From positions 2,171,501-2,235,500 of the forward strand of contig NZ_CP071057.1 of the NCBI RefSeq assembly GCF_017161425.1: a DNA stretch of 64,000 bases, written 5' to 3'. The position numbers and the translations under genes were made by a program. The notes beneath the pieces were generated by a model. It saw nothing but the letters and a program-made list of their open reading frames with translations, searched no databases and was not told where the DNA came from. Positions 54,244-61,703 of this stretch are shown here, piece after piece. The DNA comes from Marinicauda algicola. GTDB lineage: Bacteria > Pseudomonadota > Alphaproteobacteria > Caulobacterales > Maricaulaceae. Positions within the stretch are counted from its first letter, which is position 1; each line of letters starts with the position of its first letter.

Positions 54244-54606
54244 CTAGGTTTTTGACTTGCGATCTCGTTTGTCCATTTCCTCGACCTCTTCCTCGATAAT
54301 CTCCCCCAGGGCCTCGCTAGGCGGCCCCCATTTTCGTGCCAAGCGCTTCATCGGCTTCTCATGCCCGAAGCCAGTATCTTCCAACATAGAAATACGGATG
54401 TGATCGACACCCAAGACCTCAAGGCACTGCATAAATAGCATCGCGCTAAATTTTCCGCGCCCAATCTTGTTTCTAAGATTGTTTTCTGTGTCTTCAACGC
54501 CTATTCGATTTAGGCGCTCAAGCAACTCTTTATAGGTAATCTGTTGCCGGGCCATCTCACCGCGAATAACGCCGCGTAGCCACTTGTATCCTGCTTCTTC
54601 GTCCAT
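54244..54606 (-). CDS. Small DUF6471-type putative DNA-binding regulator
   Basis: 120 aa. YKWLRGVIRGEMARQQITYKELLERLNRIGVEDTENNLRNKIGRGKFSAMLFMQCLEVLGV matches the DUF6471 pattern, a helix-turn-helix-like fold of roughly 65 residues. The C-terminus is acidic then basic. ATG 54606 has AAGGAG at six bases. It diverges from the transposase and their promoters overlap, so it is the natural candidate to repress transposition. Confidence 0.78.
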   Translation of the reverse strand: MDEEAGYKWLRGVIRGEMARQQITYKELLERLNRIGVEDTENNLRNKIGRGKFSAMLFMQCLEVLGVDHIRISMLEDTGFGHEKPMKRLARKWGPPSEALGEIIEEEVEEMDKRDRKSKT

Positions 54607-54628
54607 CCGAGTCTCCTTTGATCGCGCC

Positions 54629-54657
54629 ATCATATTGGCACCGGCTTGACACCGCAA
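54629..54657 (-). promoter_or_regulatory. Promoter of the DUF6471 gene
   Basis: On the minus strand TTGCGG (54657-54652) and TATGAT (54634-54629) with a 17-base spacer. It overlaps the transposase promoter on the other strand. Confidence 0.6.
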
Positions 54658-54675
54658 TCCCCAATGATGTATGTC
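54646..54675 (+). promoter_or_regulatory. Promoter of the transposase gene
   Basis: TTGACA at 54646-54651 and TATGTC at 54670-54675 with an 18-base spacer. The operator-like dyad at 54673-54690 covers the -10 end and the start site. Confidence 0.5.
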
Positions 54676-54690
54676 ACTTCAGAGTGATGA
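54673..54690. promoter_or_regulatory. Operator-like motif at the transposase promoter
   Basis: Contains the dyad TCACT-TCAG-AGTGA. It matches the motif at 56257-56274 in 15 of 18 positions. It is placed where a bound repressor would block transposase transcription. Confidence 0.5.
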
Positions 54691-54705
54691 ACGACACGGG
54701 TAAAG

Positions 54706-55665
54706 ATGGCGCAGCATTTCCTTCTCAGCGCGAAATTTCGCGACTTCTCTTGGCAGGGGCTTTACGACCTGACCGAGGAAGAGGCGTATCAAGAATTCTG
54801 CGCGATCAGGTTTGCTGAGAACGACGGCCATGCCTTCTGCCCTCATTGCGGGTGCTGCGACGCCTACGCATTAAAGACGCGGCGCGTCTTCAAATGCGGT
54901 GCATGCAAGAAGCAGTTCAGCGCGACCTCGAAGACGATCTTCGCTGATCGGAAGCTGCCGTTTAAAAAGCTTCTGATCGCCATCGCTCTCTTCGCCATGC
55001 CGAGCTGTGGCCTCAATACCGTGGATTTCTCCGCCGATCTCAACGTCCAATACAAGACGGCCTTCGTGCTCGCCCAGAAGCTTCGCGAGTTTATGCGCAA
55101 GCATAACGAGGGCCTCGAATTGGGAGGGGCGGTCGCTGTAGACGGTTCTCAGTGGGGTGGGTTCATTCGTCCCAAGAACGTTCGCAAGGAGCCTACCGAC
55201 CATTTCAAAGTCCCTTATACCAACCCCAAGCGTGAGAAGTATGCGGTTGCTATCCGGGAAAAGCGGCAGAATGGGAAGGTGAAGGTATTCATCGGACATG
55301 AGCAGAAGATCGGCCCGCAAGTCGTCTACGCTACGATCTATGGCGGGACCGAGGTTCATACCGATGCGGGCGCCTGGTGGAATGATTTCGAGGTCGAGTA
55401 CGATCATCATGTGATCAATCACCGTACCCAGTTCACCAGCCCGGAAGCGTGCACCAACACGGTCGAAAGCTTTTTCGCACACATGGAAAAGATTCAGCAG
55501 GAGTATGGCGCCATTGCCAAGCAGCAGTTCGAAGGCTTTGTCTTTGAGGGCGCGTGGCGATTAAACCATGCCAAGGCCACACGGAATGAACGCTTCCGTG
55601 GCTTGGTTGCGGCGGTGGCAATGAGTGGCGAGTCGAGGATGCGCGGCTATTGGGGGCGTTACTAG
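54706..55665 (+). CDS. IS1595-family (ISXO2-like) transposase
   Basis: 319 aa. The N-terminal zinc ribbon has CPHC at residues 45-48 and CGAC at 64-67. The DDE domain has Asp146 in AVDGSQWGG, the second Asp in VHTDAGAWW, and ACTNTVESFF with Asn and Glu at the third site, preceded by VINHRTQF. This is the ISXO2-like pattern of the IS1595 family. Reading is uninterrupted, so it may be active. The stop is directly followed by the GTG of a GIY-YIG gene. Confidence 0.93.
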   Translation: MAQHFLLSAKFRDFSWQGLYDLTEEEAYQEFCAIRFAENDGHAFCPHCGCCDAYALKTRRVFKCGACKKQFSATSKTIFADRKLPFKKLLIAIALFAMPSCGLNTVDFSADLNVQYKTAFVLAQKLREFMRKHNEGLELGGAVAVDGSQWGGFIRPKNVRKEPTDHFKVPYTNPKREKYAVAIREKRQNGKVKVFIGHEQKIGPQVVYATIYGGTEVHTDAGAWWNDFEVEYDHHVINHRTQFTSPEACTNTVESFFAHMEKIQQEYGAIAKQQFEGFVFEGAWRLNHAKATRNERFRGLVAAVAMSGESRMRGYWGRY

Positions 55666-56205
55666 GTGGACGCCATCGAACTTGGAGGTTTCTGCGTTCA
55701 GCTGCGCACAGCGAGGAGCCTCTGCGAAGGTTCAGTGCAGGTACCAAACCGAGCTGGCGTCTATCTTATCGCGCTGAAGCTAAGCTCTCCGATCTTCCGG
55801 CTCTGTCCTCCCGTCGAAAATAAGCTGACGGCGAACGGACACAGTTTCGCGGTGATTTATGTCGGCGAGACCTGGGCCGTTAAAAATCGCCTGCGCGACC
55901 ATCTCACTGGGGATTGGACGGTTTCGAACTTCCGGCACTCGGTTTTGGCGCTCACCGAAAGCCATACCGATGAAAACCAAAAAGCCCTCTGTGAAGAGTC
56001 GCTTAGCGAACACCTTCTGGCCGATGCAATCGTTGGCTTTTGCGAACCCGACTTTATCGGTCCGGCAGAACGTGCACTGATCCAGTCGCTCCAGCCCGCT
56101 TTCAACATCCGTGGATGCACTGACGCTGCGTGGAAAAAAAAGCTGCAGAAAGCGCGGAAAAATTTTCTGCAGTTCAGTTCCTCTGCCGATAATAGCCCGG
56201 CTTGA
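55666..56205 (+). CDS. Small GIY-YIG nuclease-like protein coupled to the transposase
   Basis: 179 aa. The GIY element is AGVYLIAL (GVY at 31-33). After an insertion of about 25 residues comes the YIG element VIYVGET (YVG at 65-67), Arg75 in KNRLRDHL, the catalytic-type Glu135 in GPAERALIQSLQ, and the end of the fold PAFNIRG. All catalytic positions are present. The C-terminus is Lys-rich (WKKKLQKARKNF). The GTG start abuts the transposase stop with no gap, so translation is probably coupled. It may help in target cutting or element retention, or defend the host. Confidence 0.82.
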   Translation: MDAIELGGFCVQLRTARSLCEGSVQVPNRAGVYLIALKLSSPIFRLCPPVENKLTANGHSFAVIYVGETWAVKNRLRDHLTGDWTVSNFRHSVLALTESHTDENQKALCEESLSEHLLADAIVGFCEPDFIGPAERALIQSLQPAFNIRGCTDAAWKKKLQKARKNFLQFSSSADNSPA

Positions 56206-56256
56206 GGTAAAGCCGGAGCGCCCTAAGGCTCCGATATATCACTGTTTTTGAGAAAC

Positions 56257-56274
56257 GTCACATCAAAGTGATTA
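56257..56274. promoter_or_regulatory. Second copy of the operator-like motif near the right end
   Basis: Fifteen of 18 bases match 54673-54690, keeping the TCAC...GTGA arms. It lies 15 bases inside the right inverted repeat, where a bound protein could hinder transposase access. Confidence 0.5.
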
Positions 56275-56289
56275 AAATCATTTTCACGA

Positions 56290-56311
56290 GGTGCGACTCC
56301 TACATAACACC
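56290..56311 (-). repeat. Right terminal inverted repeat
   Basis: Reverse complement of 51486-51507 without mismatch over 22 bases. Confidence 0.92.
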
Positions 56312-56322
56312 GCGCGCCCGGC
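56312..56322. repeat. Direct repeat flanking the transposon (right)
   Basis: GCGCGCCCGGC, identical to 51475-51485. The proS -35-like TTGACA begins 11 bases further on. Confidence 0.85.
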
Positions 56323-56430
56323 GCAGACTTCCGTTGACATTTGCGTGCGGACAAGGTGGGTGGGCCAGCGGCACAGACGATGTCAGACTATGCCGTGTGT
56401 CAACGATCTTCCTCAAAAGGCGCAAGACCC

Positions 56431-57954
56431 GTGTCCCGTTCCGCTCTCGACGTCAGCCAGAAAGACGATTTTCCCGCCTGGTACCAGGCCGCCGTGCGCG
56501 AGGCCGATCTCGCCGAGGAATCCGGCGTGCGCGGCTGCATGATCATCAAGCCGTGGGGCAACGGGCTGTGGGAACGCATGAAGGCGATCCTCAACGCCGA
56601 GATCGAGGCGACAGGCCACGAGAACTGCTACTTCCCGGTCCTCATCCCGCTGAAGCATTTCGAGCAGGAGGCCCAGCACGTGGAGGGCTTCGCCAAGGAG
56701 ATGGCGGTCGTCACCCATCACCGGCTGAAGGTGATCGACGGCAAGCTGCAGCCGGACCCGGAAGCCAGGCTCGAAGAGCCGCTGATCGTGCGCCCGACCT
56801 CGGAGACCATCATCGGCTCGGCGATGAGCCGCTGGGTGCGCTCCTACCGCGACCTGCCGCTCCTGTTGAACCAGTGGGCGAACGTGATGCGCTGGGAGAT
56901 GCGCCCGCGCATGTTCCTGCGCACGAGCGAGTTCCTCTGGCAGGAAGGCCATACCGCCCATGTCGACGAGAAAGACGCGATGGAAGAGACCGAGCGCATG
57001 CTGGGCGTCTATCGCGACTTCGCGGTCGATGCGCTCGCCCTGCCCGTGGTCGACGGCAGGAAGCCCGAGCACGAGCGCTTCCCCGGCGCGGTGGAGACGC
57101 TGACCATCGAGGCCATGATGCGCGACGGCAAGGCGCTGCAGTCGGGCACCTCGCACTATCTCGGCACCAATTTCGCGCGCGCCCAGAACATCCAGTACCA
57201 GGACCAGCAGGGCGAGTGGAAGCACGCCCACACCACGAGCTGGGGCCTGTCGACGCGCATGATCGGCGCGGTCATCATGGCCCATGGCGACGATGACGGC
57301 CTGCGCCTGCCGCCGCGCGTCGCGCCGCAGCAGGTGGTGATCATCCCGATGCTCAAGGGCGCGCCGGAAGACGAGAAGATCGCCGACTACTGCGCCGAAC
57401 TCGCCCGCTCCCTCGTCGGCCAGGAGGTGTTCGGCGAGGCGATCCGCGTGCGCGTCGATCTCGACCAGGACAAGCCGCAGAACAAGCGCTGGCGGTGGGT
57501 GAAGAAGGGCGCGCCGATCATCTGCGAGATCGGCCCGCGCGACGTGGAGAACGCCAAGGTCGCCTTCCTGCGCCGCGACACGCTGCGCACCGAAGAGGGC
57601 AAGATAAATTCCCATTTCGTCGAGCGCGTCGACTTCCCGGCCATGGCCGCGGAGATCCTCGCCGAGATCCAGACCGGGCTCTACGCGCGCGCCGACGCAT
57701 TCCTCAAGGCGCACACCCACACCGTCGCCTCCTTCGAGGAAATGGTCGAGCTGTTCGGGTCGGGAGAGCCGGCCTGGGCGCGGGTGTCCTGGAGCCGGCC
57801 GACCGGCGCGGCGCTGGAGACGATCGTCAAGCGCCTGAAGGAGCACCAGCTGACCGTGCGCGTCGCCCCGTTCGACCAGGGCGAGATCGGTCAGACCTGC
57901 ATCTTCACCGGCGAGACGGCGGTGGAGACGATCGTGGTGGCGAAGGCGTACTGA
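56431..57954 (+). CDS. proS: Prolyl-tRNA synthetase, archaeal/eukaryotic type
   Basis: 507 aa class II synthetase. GVRGCMIIKPWGNGLWERMKAIL and RPTSETIIGSAMSRWVRSYRDLPLLLNQWANVMRWEMRPRMFLRTSEFLWQEGHTAH mark the type without the bacterial editing insertion. Motif 3 lies in HAHTTSWGLSTRMIGAVIMAHGDDDGLRLPP, and the C-terminal zinc-type extension ends in VVAKAY. I prefer GTG 56431 (SRSALDVSQKDDFPAWYQ), which fits the family; ATG 56380 and an earlier GTG at 56341 are possible. The transposon inserted about 120 bases upstream and may have altered its promoter. Confidence 0.92.
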   Translation: MSRSALDVSQKDDFPAWYQAAVREADLAEESGVRGCMIIKPWGNGLWERMKAILNAEIEATGHENCYFPVLIPLKHFEQEAQHVEGFAKEMAVVTHHRLKVIDGKLQPDPEARLEEPLIVRPTSETIIGSAMSRWVRSYRDLPLLLNQWANVMRWEMRPRMFLRTSEFLWQEGHTAHVDEKDAMEETERMLGVYRDFAVDALALPVVDGRKPEHERFPGAVETLTIEAMMRDGKALQSGTSHYLGTNFARAQNIQYQDQQGEWKHAHTTSWGLSTRMIGAVIMAHGDDDGLRLPPRVAPQQVVIIPMLKGAPEDEKIADYCAELARSLVGQEVFGEAIRVRVDLDQDKPQNKRWRWVKKGAPIICEIGPRDVENAKVAFLRRDTLRTEEGKINSHFVERVDFPAMAAEILAEIQTGLYARADAFLKAHTHTVASFEEMVELFGSGEPAWARVSWSRPTGAALETIVKRLKEHQLTVRVAPFDQGEIGQTCIFTGETAVETIVVAKAY

Positions 57955-57972
57955 AAGCTCAGCGCCGCCAGG

Positions 57973-58009
57973 AAAACCCCTCCCTCCCCCCTTGATGGGG
58001 GAGGAGGGG
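57973..58009 (-). terminator. Hairpin terminator of the PhoD-like gene
   Basis: Arms CCCCTCCCTCCCCC and GGGGGAGGAGGGG with one bulge and a TTGAT loop; the minus strand continues with TTTT. It also follows proS and may act in both directions. The C/G-tract form resembles dispersed hairpin repeats of GC-rich genomes. Confidence 0.65.
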
Positions 58010-58024
58010 ATGATCGCCTGAGCC

Positions 58025-59245
58025 CTACTCCACCCCGATCTCGGCGAGCGGGACGGAGACGGCGCGCACCGCCTCGCCCTCGATGTCGCGGATGTCGAGC
58101 CCGAGCGTGCCGGCCTCCCAGTCGATGGCGATGACGCCGTAATTGACCAGCGCGTACATGTCCCCGATGCGGTGCGGGCCGGGCTCGTTGTTCTCGTCCT
58201 GGAAGCTCATGTTGAGCGAGGACGAGGTGATCTCGTAGAGCGGATAGTCCGCGACGTCCTCGCGCACATAGAGGCCGGCCGAGTGGCGGTCGCCGGAAAC
58301 CAGCACGACGCCCTCCGCCCCGGTCTCGCGGATGAGACCGTAGAGCCGCTCGCGCTCGTGCGGCAGCATGCGCCAGGCCTCCCAGCCATGTCCGTCGGCA
58401 TGGACCTGGATGGACGAGACGAGCAGGCGCAGGTCCGCGGGCTGCCGGAGCTGCTCCTCCAGCCAGGCCCACTGCTCCTCGCCGAGCATGGTCTGGCTTT
58501 CGTCCTCGCTCGGCAGGTAGCGCTCCTTGCCCGGCACGCCGCGCTCGTCGGTCGGGGTCAGCACGCCGCGGAACCAGCGCGTGTCGAGCAGGATGATCTG
58601 CACCCTGCGGCCTTCGGGCCCGAAGGTCTCGGCGGTGTAGATGCCCGCCCGGTCGCGGCGCGGATCGTCTTCCGGCACGCGCCAGAAATCCTCGAACAGC
58701 GTCTCGGCAAAGCCCTTGTAGGGGAAGACCGCACCGGCATCGTTGAGCCCGTAATCATGGTCGTCCCAGGTCGCGAGCATCGGGACTTCGCTGCGCAGGC
58801 GCTGGAATTCCGGGCGGGCGGCCAGAAGGTGATAGGCCTCGCGCAGCTCGACGAGATCGGGGTTCCAGCTATAGGCGTCGCCATAGACGTTGTCGCCGAT
58901 ATACATGAACAGGTCGGCATCCTCCTGCGCGACCACATCGAGGATCGGGATCTCGCGTTCGGAGGTGTTGCACGAGCCGAAGGCGATCTTCGTCAGCACC
59001 GCGTCGCGCGCCGGCAGGGGCGGGCCTTCCGGGGCGAGCGGGGGATCGTACTCGAGCTGGGCGTAGTAGGGCGCGAGGGCCTCCACCACGGTGCGGGGCG
59101 GGACCTGGGATCCGTCGATCGCGGCGGCGTTCAGGTCGGCCTCGGCGATCTCGCCGGCCGTGACGGTGTCCTCCTCGGGCAGCGGGGCGGGCTCGGCGCA
59201 GGCGGCCAGAGCGGCACAGGTGGCGAGAAGGACGAAACGGCGCAT
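58025..59245 (-). CDS. PhoD-like alkaline phosphatase lipoprotein
   Basis: 406 aa calcineurin-like phosphoesterase of the alkaline phosphatase D type. Lipobox ALAACA. Metal-binding motifs: FGSCN, DLFMYIGDNVYGD, TWDDHDYG and VLVSGDRHSAGLY. It hydrolyses phosphate esters or diesters outside the cytoplasm. Confidence 0.9.
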   Translation of the reverse strand: MRRFVLLATCAALAACAEPAPLPEEDTVTAGEIAEADLNAAAIDGSQVPPRTVVEALAPYYAQLEYDPPLAPEGPPLPARDAVLTKIAFGSCNTSEREIPILDVVAQEDADLFMYIGDNVYGDAYSWNPDLVELREAYHLLAARPEFQRLRSEVPMLATWDDHDYGLNDAGAVFPYKGFAETLFEDFWRVPEDDPRRDRAGIYTAETFGPEGRRVQIILLDTRWFRGVLTPTDERGVPGKERYLPSEDESQTMLGEEQWAWLEEQLRQPADLRLLVSSIQVHADGHGWEAWRMLPHERERLYGLIRETGAEGVVLVSGDRHSAGLYVREDVADYPLYEITSSSLNMSFQDENNEPGPHRIGDMYALVNYGVIAIDWEAGTLGLDIRDIEGEAVRAVSVPLAEIGVE

Positions 59246-59319
59246 CAGGGCTCTCCTGAGTCTGTCGATGGACGTGTTCTAGCCGGGATAGCGCGGCGAT
59301 GCGACAGGGGCGTGACGGC

Positions 59320-60165
59320 TCAGTTCACCGTCATGGTGAAGCGCGAGGTGCTCGGCCCGTAGTCGGCGCTTCGCAGGGCGAAGGCGCGCCGGTCCGGTCC
59401 GCACTGGCCGGCCAGGCGCGGCGTCACGCGTGAGTCCTCGGCCGCTTGCGGCGCGGCGCAGACAAGCGTCGCGGTCGTGCTCACCGGCATCGCGTCCTCT
59501 ATGTTCATCGGCGTCACGACCTCGATCGTGGATGTCTGCGGATAGCCCCGGAACACGATCTCGCAGGCCTGCGCGGGGATGTCGGCCCAGCGCTCCACGC
59601 GGCGCTCCCCGGCCGCGAGCAGGCCCACGGCTACAGGCGCGGAGGTGACGTTGCAGATCTCCAGCTCGCGCACCGGCAGGGCGAAGCCGTCCGGTGCCAC
59701 GGGGCTCTCGCGGCACAGACCCGCCTCGGCGGCGAAAGCCGCGCAGGAGACGGTGTAGGCGATCGTGTAGCGCCGGCCGGCGCGCGTCATCTCGACGCGG
59801 GCGTAATCGGCCTCGCGCCGGCTGCCGGCGCAGGGCGGGCGCGAAGCGACCGTCTCGTGACTGCCGGGCGCGACGCAGTAGCTGGTGCGGGAGGCCGCCT
59901 CCTGCGGGCCCGGCCAGGTCCAGGTGCCCGAGCGCGCATGGACATGGGCCGTGCCGCCGGCGGTCTCGCCGATGCGTCCCTCCAGGCACGCGCCCGGCTC
60001 CACGTTGAACCAGCCCTTCTGGATCGGCGAGCCCCCCGCCGAGGGCGCGACGATCGAGAAGCCGACGAGGATATGGGTCTCGTTGCACAGCCGCACCATG
60101 GCGTCGCCGGGCGGGTCGAGGTTGGGCTGCTGGAGGGCAAGGGCGAGAAGCAGGGGGGCGATCAC
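59320..60165 (-). CDS. DUF1036 repeat protein
   Basis: 281 aa from a GTG start at 60165 (AGGAC upstream). A short hydrophobic start (MIAPLLLALAL) precedes two DUF1036-like units: VRLCNETHILVGFSIVAPSAGGSPIQKGWFNVEPGACLE and LEICNVTSAPVAVGLLAAGERRVERWADIPAQACEIV. Cysteines are frequent, consistent with export. Function unknown. Confidence 0.72.
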   Translation of the reverse strand: MIAPLLLALALQQPNLDPPGDAMVRLCNETHILVGFSIVAPSAGGSPIQKGWFNVEPGACLEGRIGETAGGTAHVHARSGTWTWPGPQEAASRTSYCVAPGSHETVASRPPCAGSRREADYARVEMTRAGRRYTIAYTVSCAAFAAEAGLCRESPVAPDGFALPVRELEICNVTSAPVAVGLLAAGERRVERWADIPAQACEIVFRGYPQTSTIEVVTPMNIEDAMPVSTTATLVCAAPQAAEDSRVTPRLAGQCGPDRRAFALRSADYGPSTSRFTMTVN

Positions 60166-60245
60166 GGGCGGTCCTGTTGCAAGCGCGCGGGCATCCGGCT
60201 CGGGAGCCTAGCGAGCGCGTGCACACCTGTCGCGCGAAATCTGCG

Positions 60246-60641
60246 CTATCCCCCGAACGCGACCTGCCACATGAGCCGCCCCGGTGCGAAGCTCAGCAGG
60301 CCGGGGATGATGAGGGCTCCCAGGAACAGGCCGAGCGCGCTCCAGCGATGCTTGGCCGTCAGCCCCCTGCGCGCCCGGACCGACAGCTCCACCACGCCGA
60401 ACAGGGTGAGCGGCACGAAGATGTGGATGAGGCTGAAGGATCCCTCGTTGATCTGGCGGATGAAGAGGGCGGTGACGGCCACCGTCACCATCAGGGCCAC
60501 GAAGACATAGCCGAGCGTCCTGTGCGGGATCGTGCCCTTCGGCGCGGTGAACTGCACGGTGCCGACGCCGAGCGCGGCGAGGGCGGACAGGGCGTGCAGC
60601 TGGATATGCCAGGGCGCCTGGAAGAAGAGTTCGAGATTCAT
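60246..60641 (-). CDS. DUF2306 family membrane protein
   Basis: 131 aa with four membrane segments (QLHALSALAALGVGTVQF, LGYVFVALMVTVAVTALFI, IHIFVPLTLFGVVEL, ALGLFLGALIIPGLLSF) and the DUF2306 pattern GTIPHRTLGY. ATG 60641 overlaps the stop of the small upstream gene (ATGA). The operon diverges from a LytTR regulator; such pairs are common and the regulator likely controls them. Confidence 0.85.
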   Translation of the reverse strand: MNLELFFQAPWHIQLHALSALAALGVGTVQFTAPKGTIPHRTLGYVFVALMVTVAVTALFIRQINEGSFSLIHIFVPLTLFGVVELSVRARRGLTAKHRWSALGLFLGALIIPGLLSFAPGRLMWQVAFGG

Positions 60642-60793
60642 CGCCCGGCCTCCGTCATCTCGACGCGGGCGGGCGGGCCGGAGAGGCTTGCCGCGGCGGC
60701 TTCGGCGACGACGCGCCATTCCTTCGGCGCAAACGCCGCGAAGGCGGCGAGCGCGAGGATCAGGGCGGCAAGCGTCTTCAGGCTGTTTCGCAT
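60638..60793 (-). CDS. Small single-helix membrane or exported peptide
   Basis: 51 aa starting at ATG 60793 with AAGGAGGA upstream. One hydrophobic segment (TLAALILALAAFAAFA) is followed by a short polar tail (KEWRVVAEAAAASLSGPPARVEMTEAGR). Translation is coupled to DUF2306. No family recognised. Confidence 0.65.
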   Translation of the reverse strand: MRNSLKTLAALILALAAFAAFAPKEWRVVAEAAAASLSGPPARVEMTEAGR

Positions 60794-60894
60794 GTCGGGT
60801 TCCTCCTTTCGCGGCGCATCGAGCCGCGTCCGGTGAGATGCCGCCACACGGCGCCCGCGAACAGCCGATTTGCGTCAGGGGACTGGACCTCGTC

Positions 60895-60921
60895 GCGAAC
60901 GGCGGTAACCCTTCCGTTCGC
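60895..60921. promoter_or_regulatory. Inverted repeat between the LytTR gene and the DUF2306 operon
   Basis: GCGAACGG at 60895-60902 and CCGTTCGC at 60914-60921, perfect 8-bp arms 19 bases apart centre to centre, in the divergent promoter region. A likely site for the LytTR protein. Confidence 0.5.
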
Positions 60922-60953
60922 GCTTCGCCAACGGAGGGTGCCGGGAAGACGCG

Positions 60954-61703
60954 ATGAGAGTGCGCCGCCTGATCAAAGCCGCCGGCGAGCCGGCCCTCGC
61001 GGTGTTGGGGCTGGGTACCTTTCTGGCGATCCTGGGTCCCTACGATACCGGCGCGCTGGGCTGGCCGGCGGTCTGGATCTACTGGACGGGCCTCATGGCC
61101 CTCGGCGGGCTGTTCGGCTGGAATTCGGGCAATCTCATCGCCTGCTGGAAGCCGGACTGGCCGCTCTGGACGCATTACGCGCTCGCCGCGGTCGCGGTCT
61201 CCGTCCCGGTGACCGTCGCGGTGATGGCGATCAATGCCTGGTTCGACGGCCGGCTCGACTGGCGCGGCCTGCCGCTGACCTTCTTCTTCGTGCTCGTAAT
61301 CTCCGCCTTCGCGACGGGTGTCGGCTATGTCACCGACCGGCTGCGCGCCCGCCCGCCGGCGGCCGGCCCCGGCGCCTCGCCGCGCGCCTCCCCGGCGCTG
61401 ACCGACAAGCTGCCGCTCAATCTGCGCAACGCGCCGATCCTGGCGCTGCAGAGCGAGGATCATTACCTGCGCGTCCACACCGGGCGCGGCGATGCGCTGA
61501 TCCTGATGCGCCTGTCGGACGCCATCGCGGCAGCCGAGGCGCTGGACGGGGCACAGACCCATCGCTCCTGGTGGGTCGCCAGGGACGCCGTGCGGCAGGT
61601 GAGGAAGGGCGACGGACGCGCCACGCTGACCCTCGAAGGCGGGATCGAGGCGCCGGTGAGCCGGACCTATTACCCGAAGCTGCGCGAGGCCGGCTGGTTC
61701 TAG
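60954..61703 (+). CDS. Membrane-bound LytTR-type transcriptional regulator
   Basis: 249 aa. Four membrane helices fill residues 10-125 (for example PALAVLGLGTFLAILG, YALAAVAVSVPVTVAVMAI, TFFFVLVISAFATGVGYV). The C-terminal 95 residues are a LytTR DNA-binding domain (ILALQSEDHYLRVHT, RSWWVARDAVRQV, RTYYPKLREAGWF). The stop shares CTAG with the convergent acetyltransferase. Confidence 0.88.
   Translation: MRVRRLIKAAGEPALAVLGLGTFLAILGPYDTGALGWPAVWIYWTGLMALGGLFGWNSGNLIACWKPDWPLWTHYALAAVAVSVPVTVAVMAINAWFDGRLDWRGLPLTFFFVLVISAFATGVGYVTDRLRARPPAAGPGASPRASPALTDKLPLNLRNAPILALQSEDHYLRVHTGRGDALILMRLSDAIAAAEALDGAQTHRSWWVARDAVRQVRKGDGRATLTLEGGIEAPVSRTYYPKLREAGWF

Larger units (their letters stand above)
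51486..56311. mobile_element. Complete IS1595-family (ISXO2-like) transposon with cargo
   Basis: 4826 bp bounded by perfect 22-bp inverted repeats and flanked by an 11-bp direct repeat. It holds one zinc-ribbon DDE transposase and about six further genes. Base composition is visibly lower in GC than the flanks and codon use differs, indicating transfer from another genome. It sits in the intergenic region between dcp and proS and breaks no gene. The intact ends and duplication suggest recent insertion. Confidence 0.88.

Noticed and set aside
57973-58009. C/G-rich hairpin as a mobile REP-like element
   Set aside because: Only one copy was seen in this window, and its position and T-run fit a terminator.
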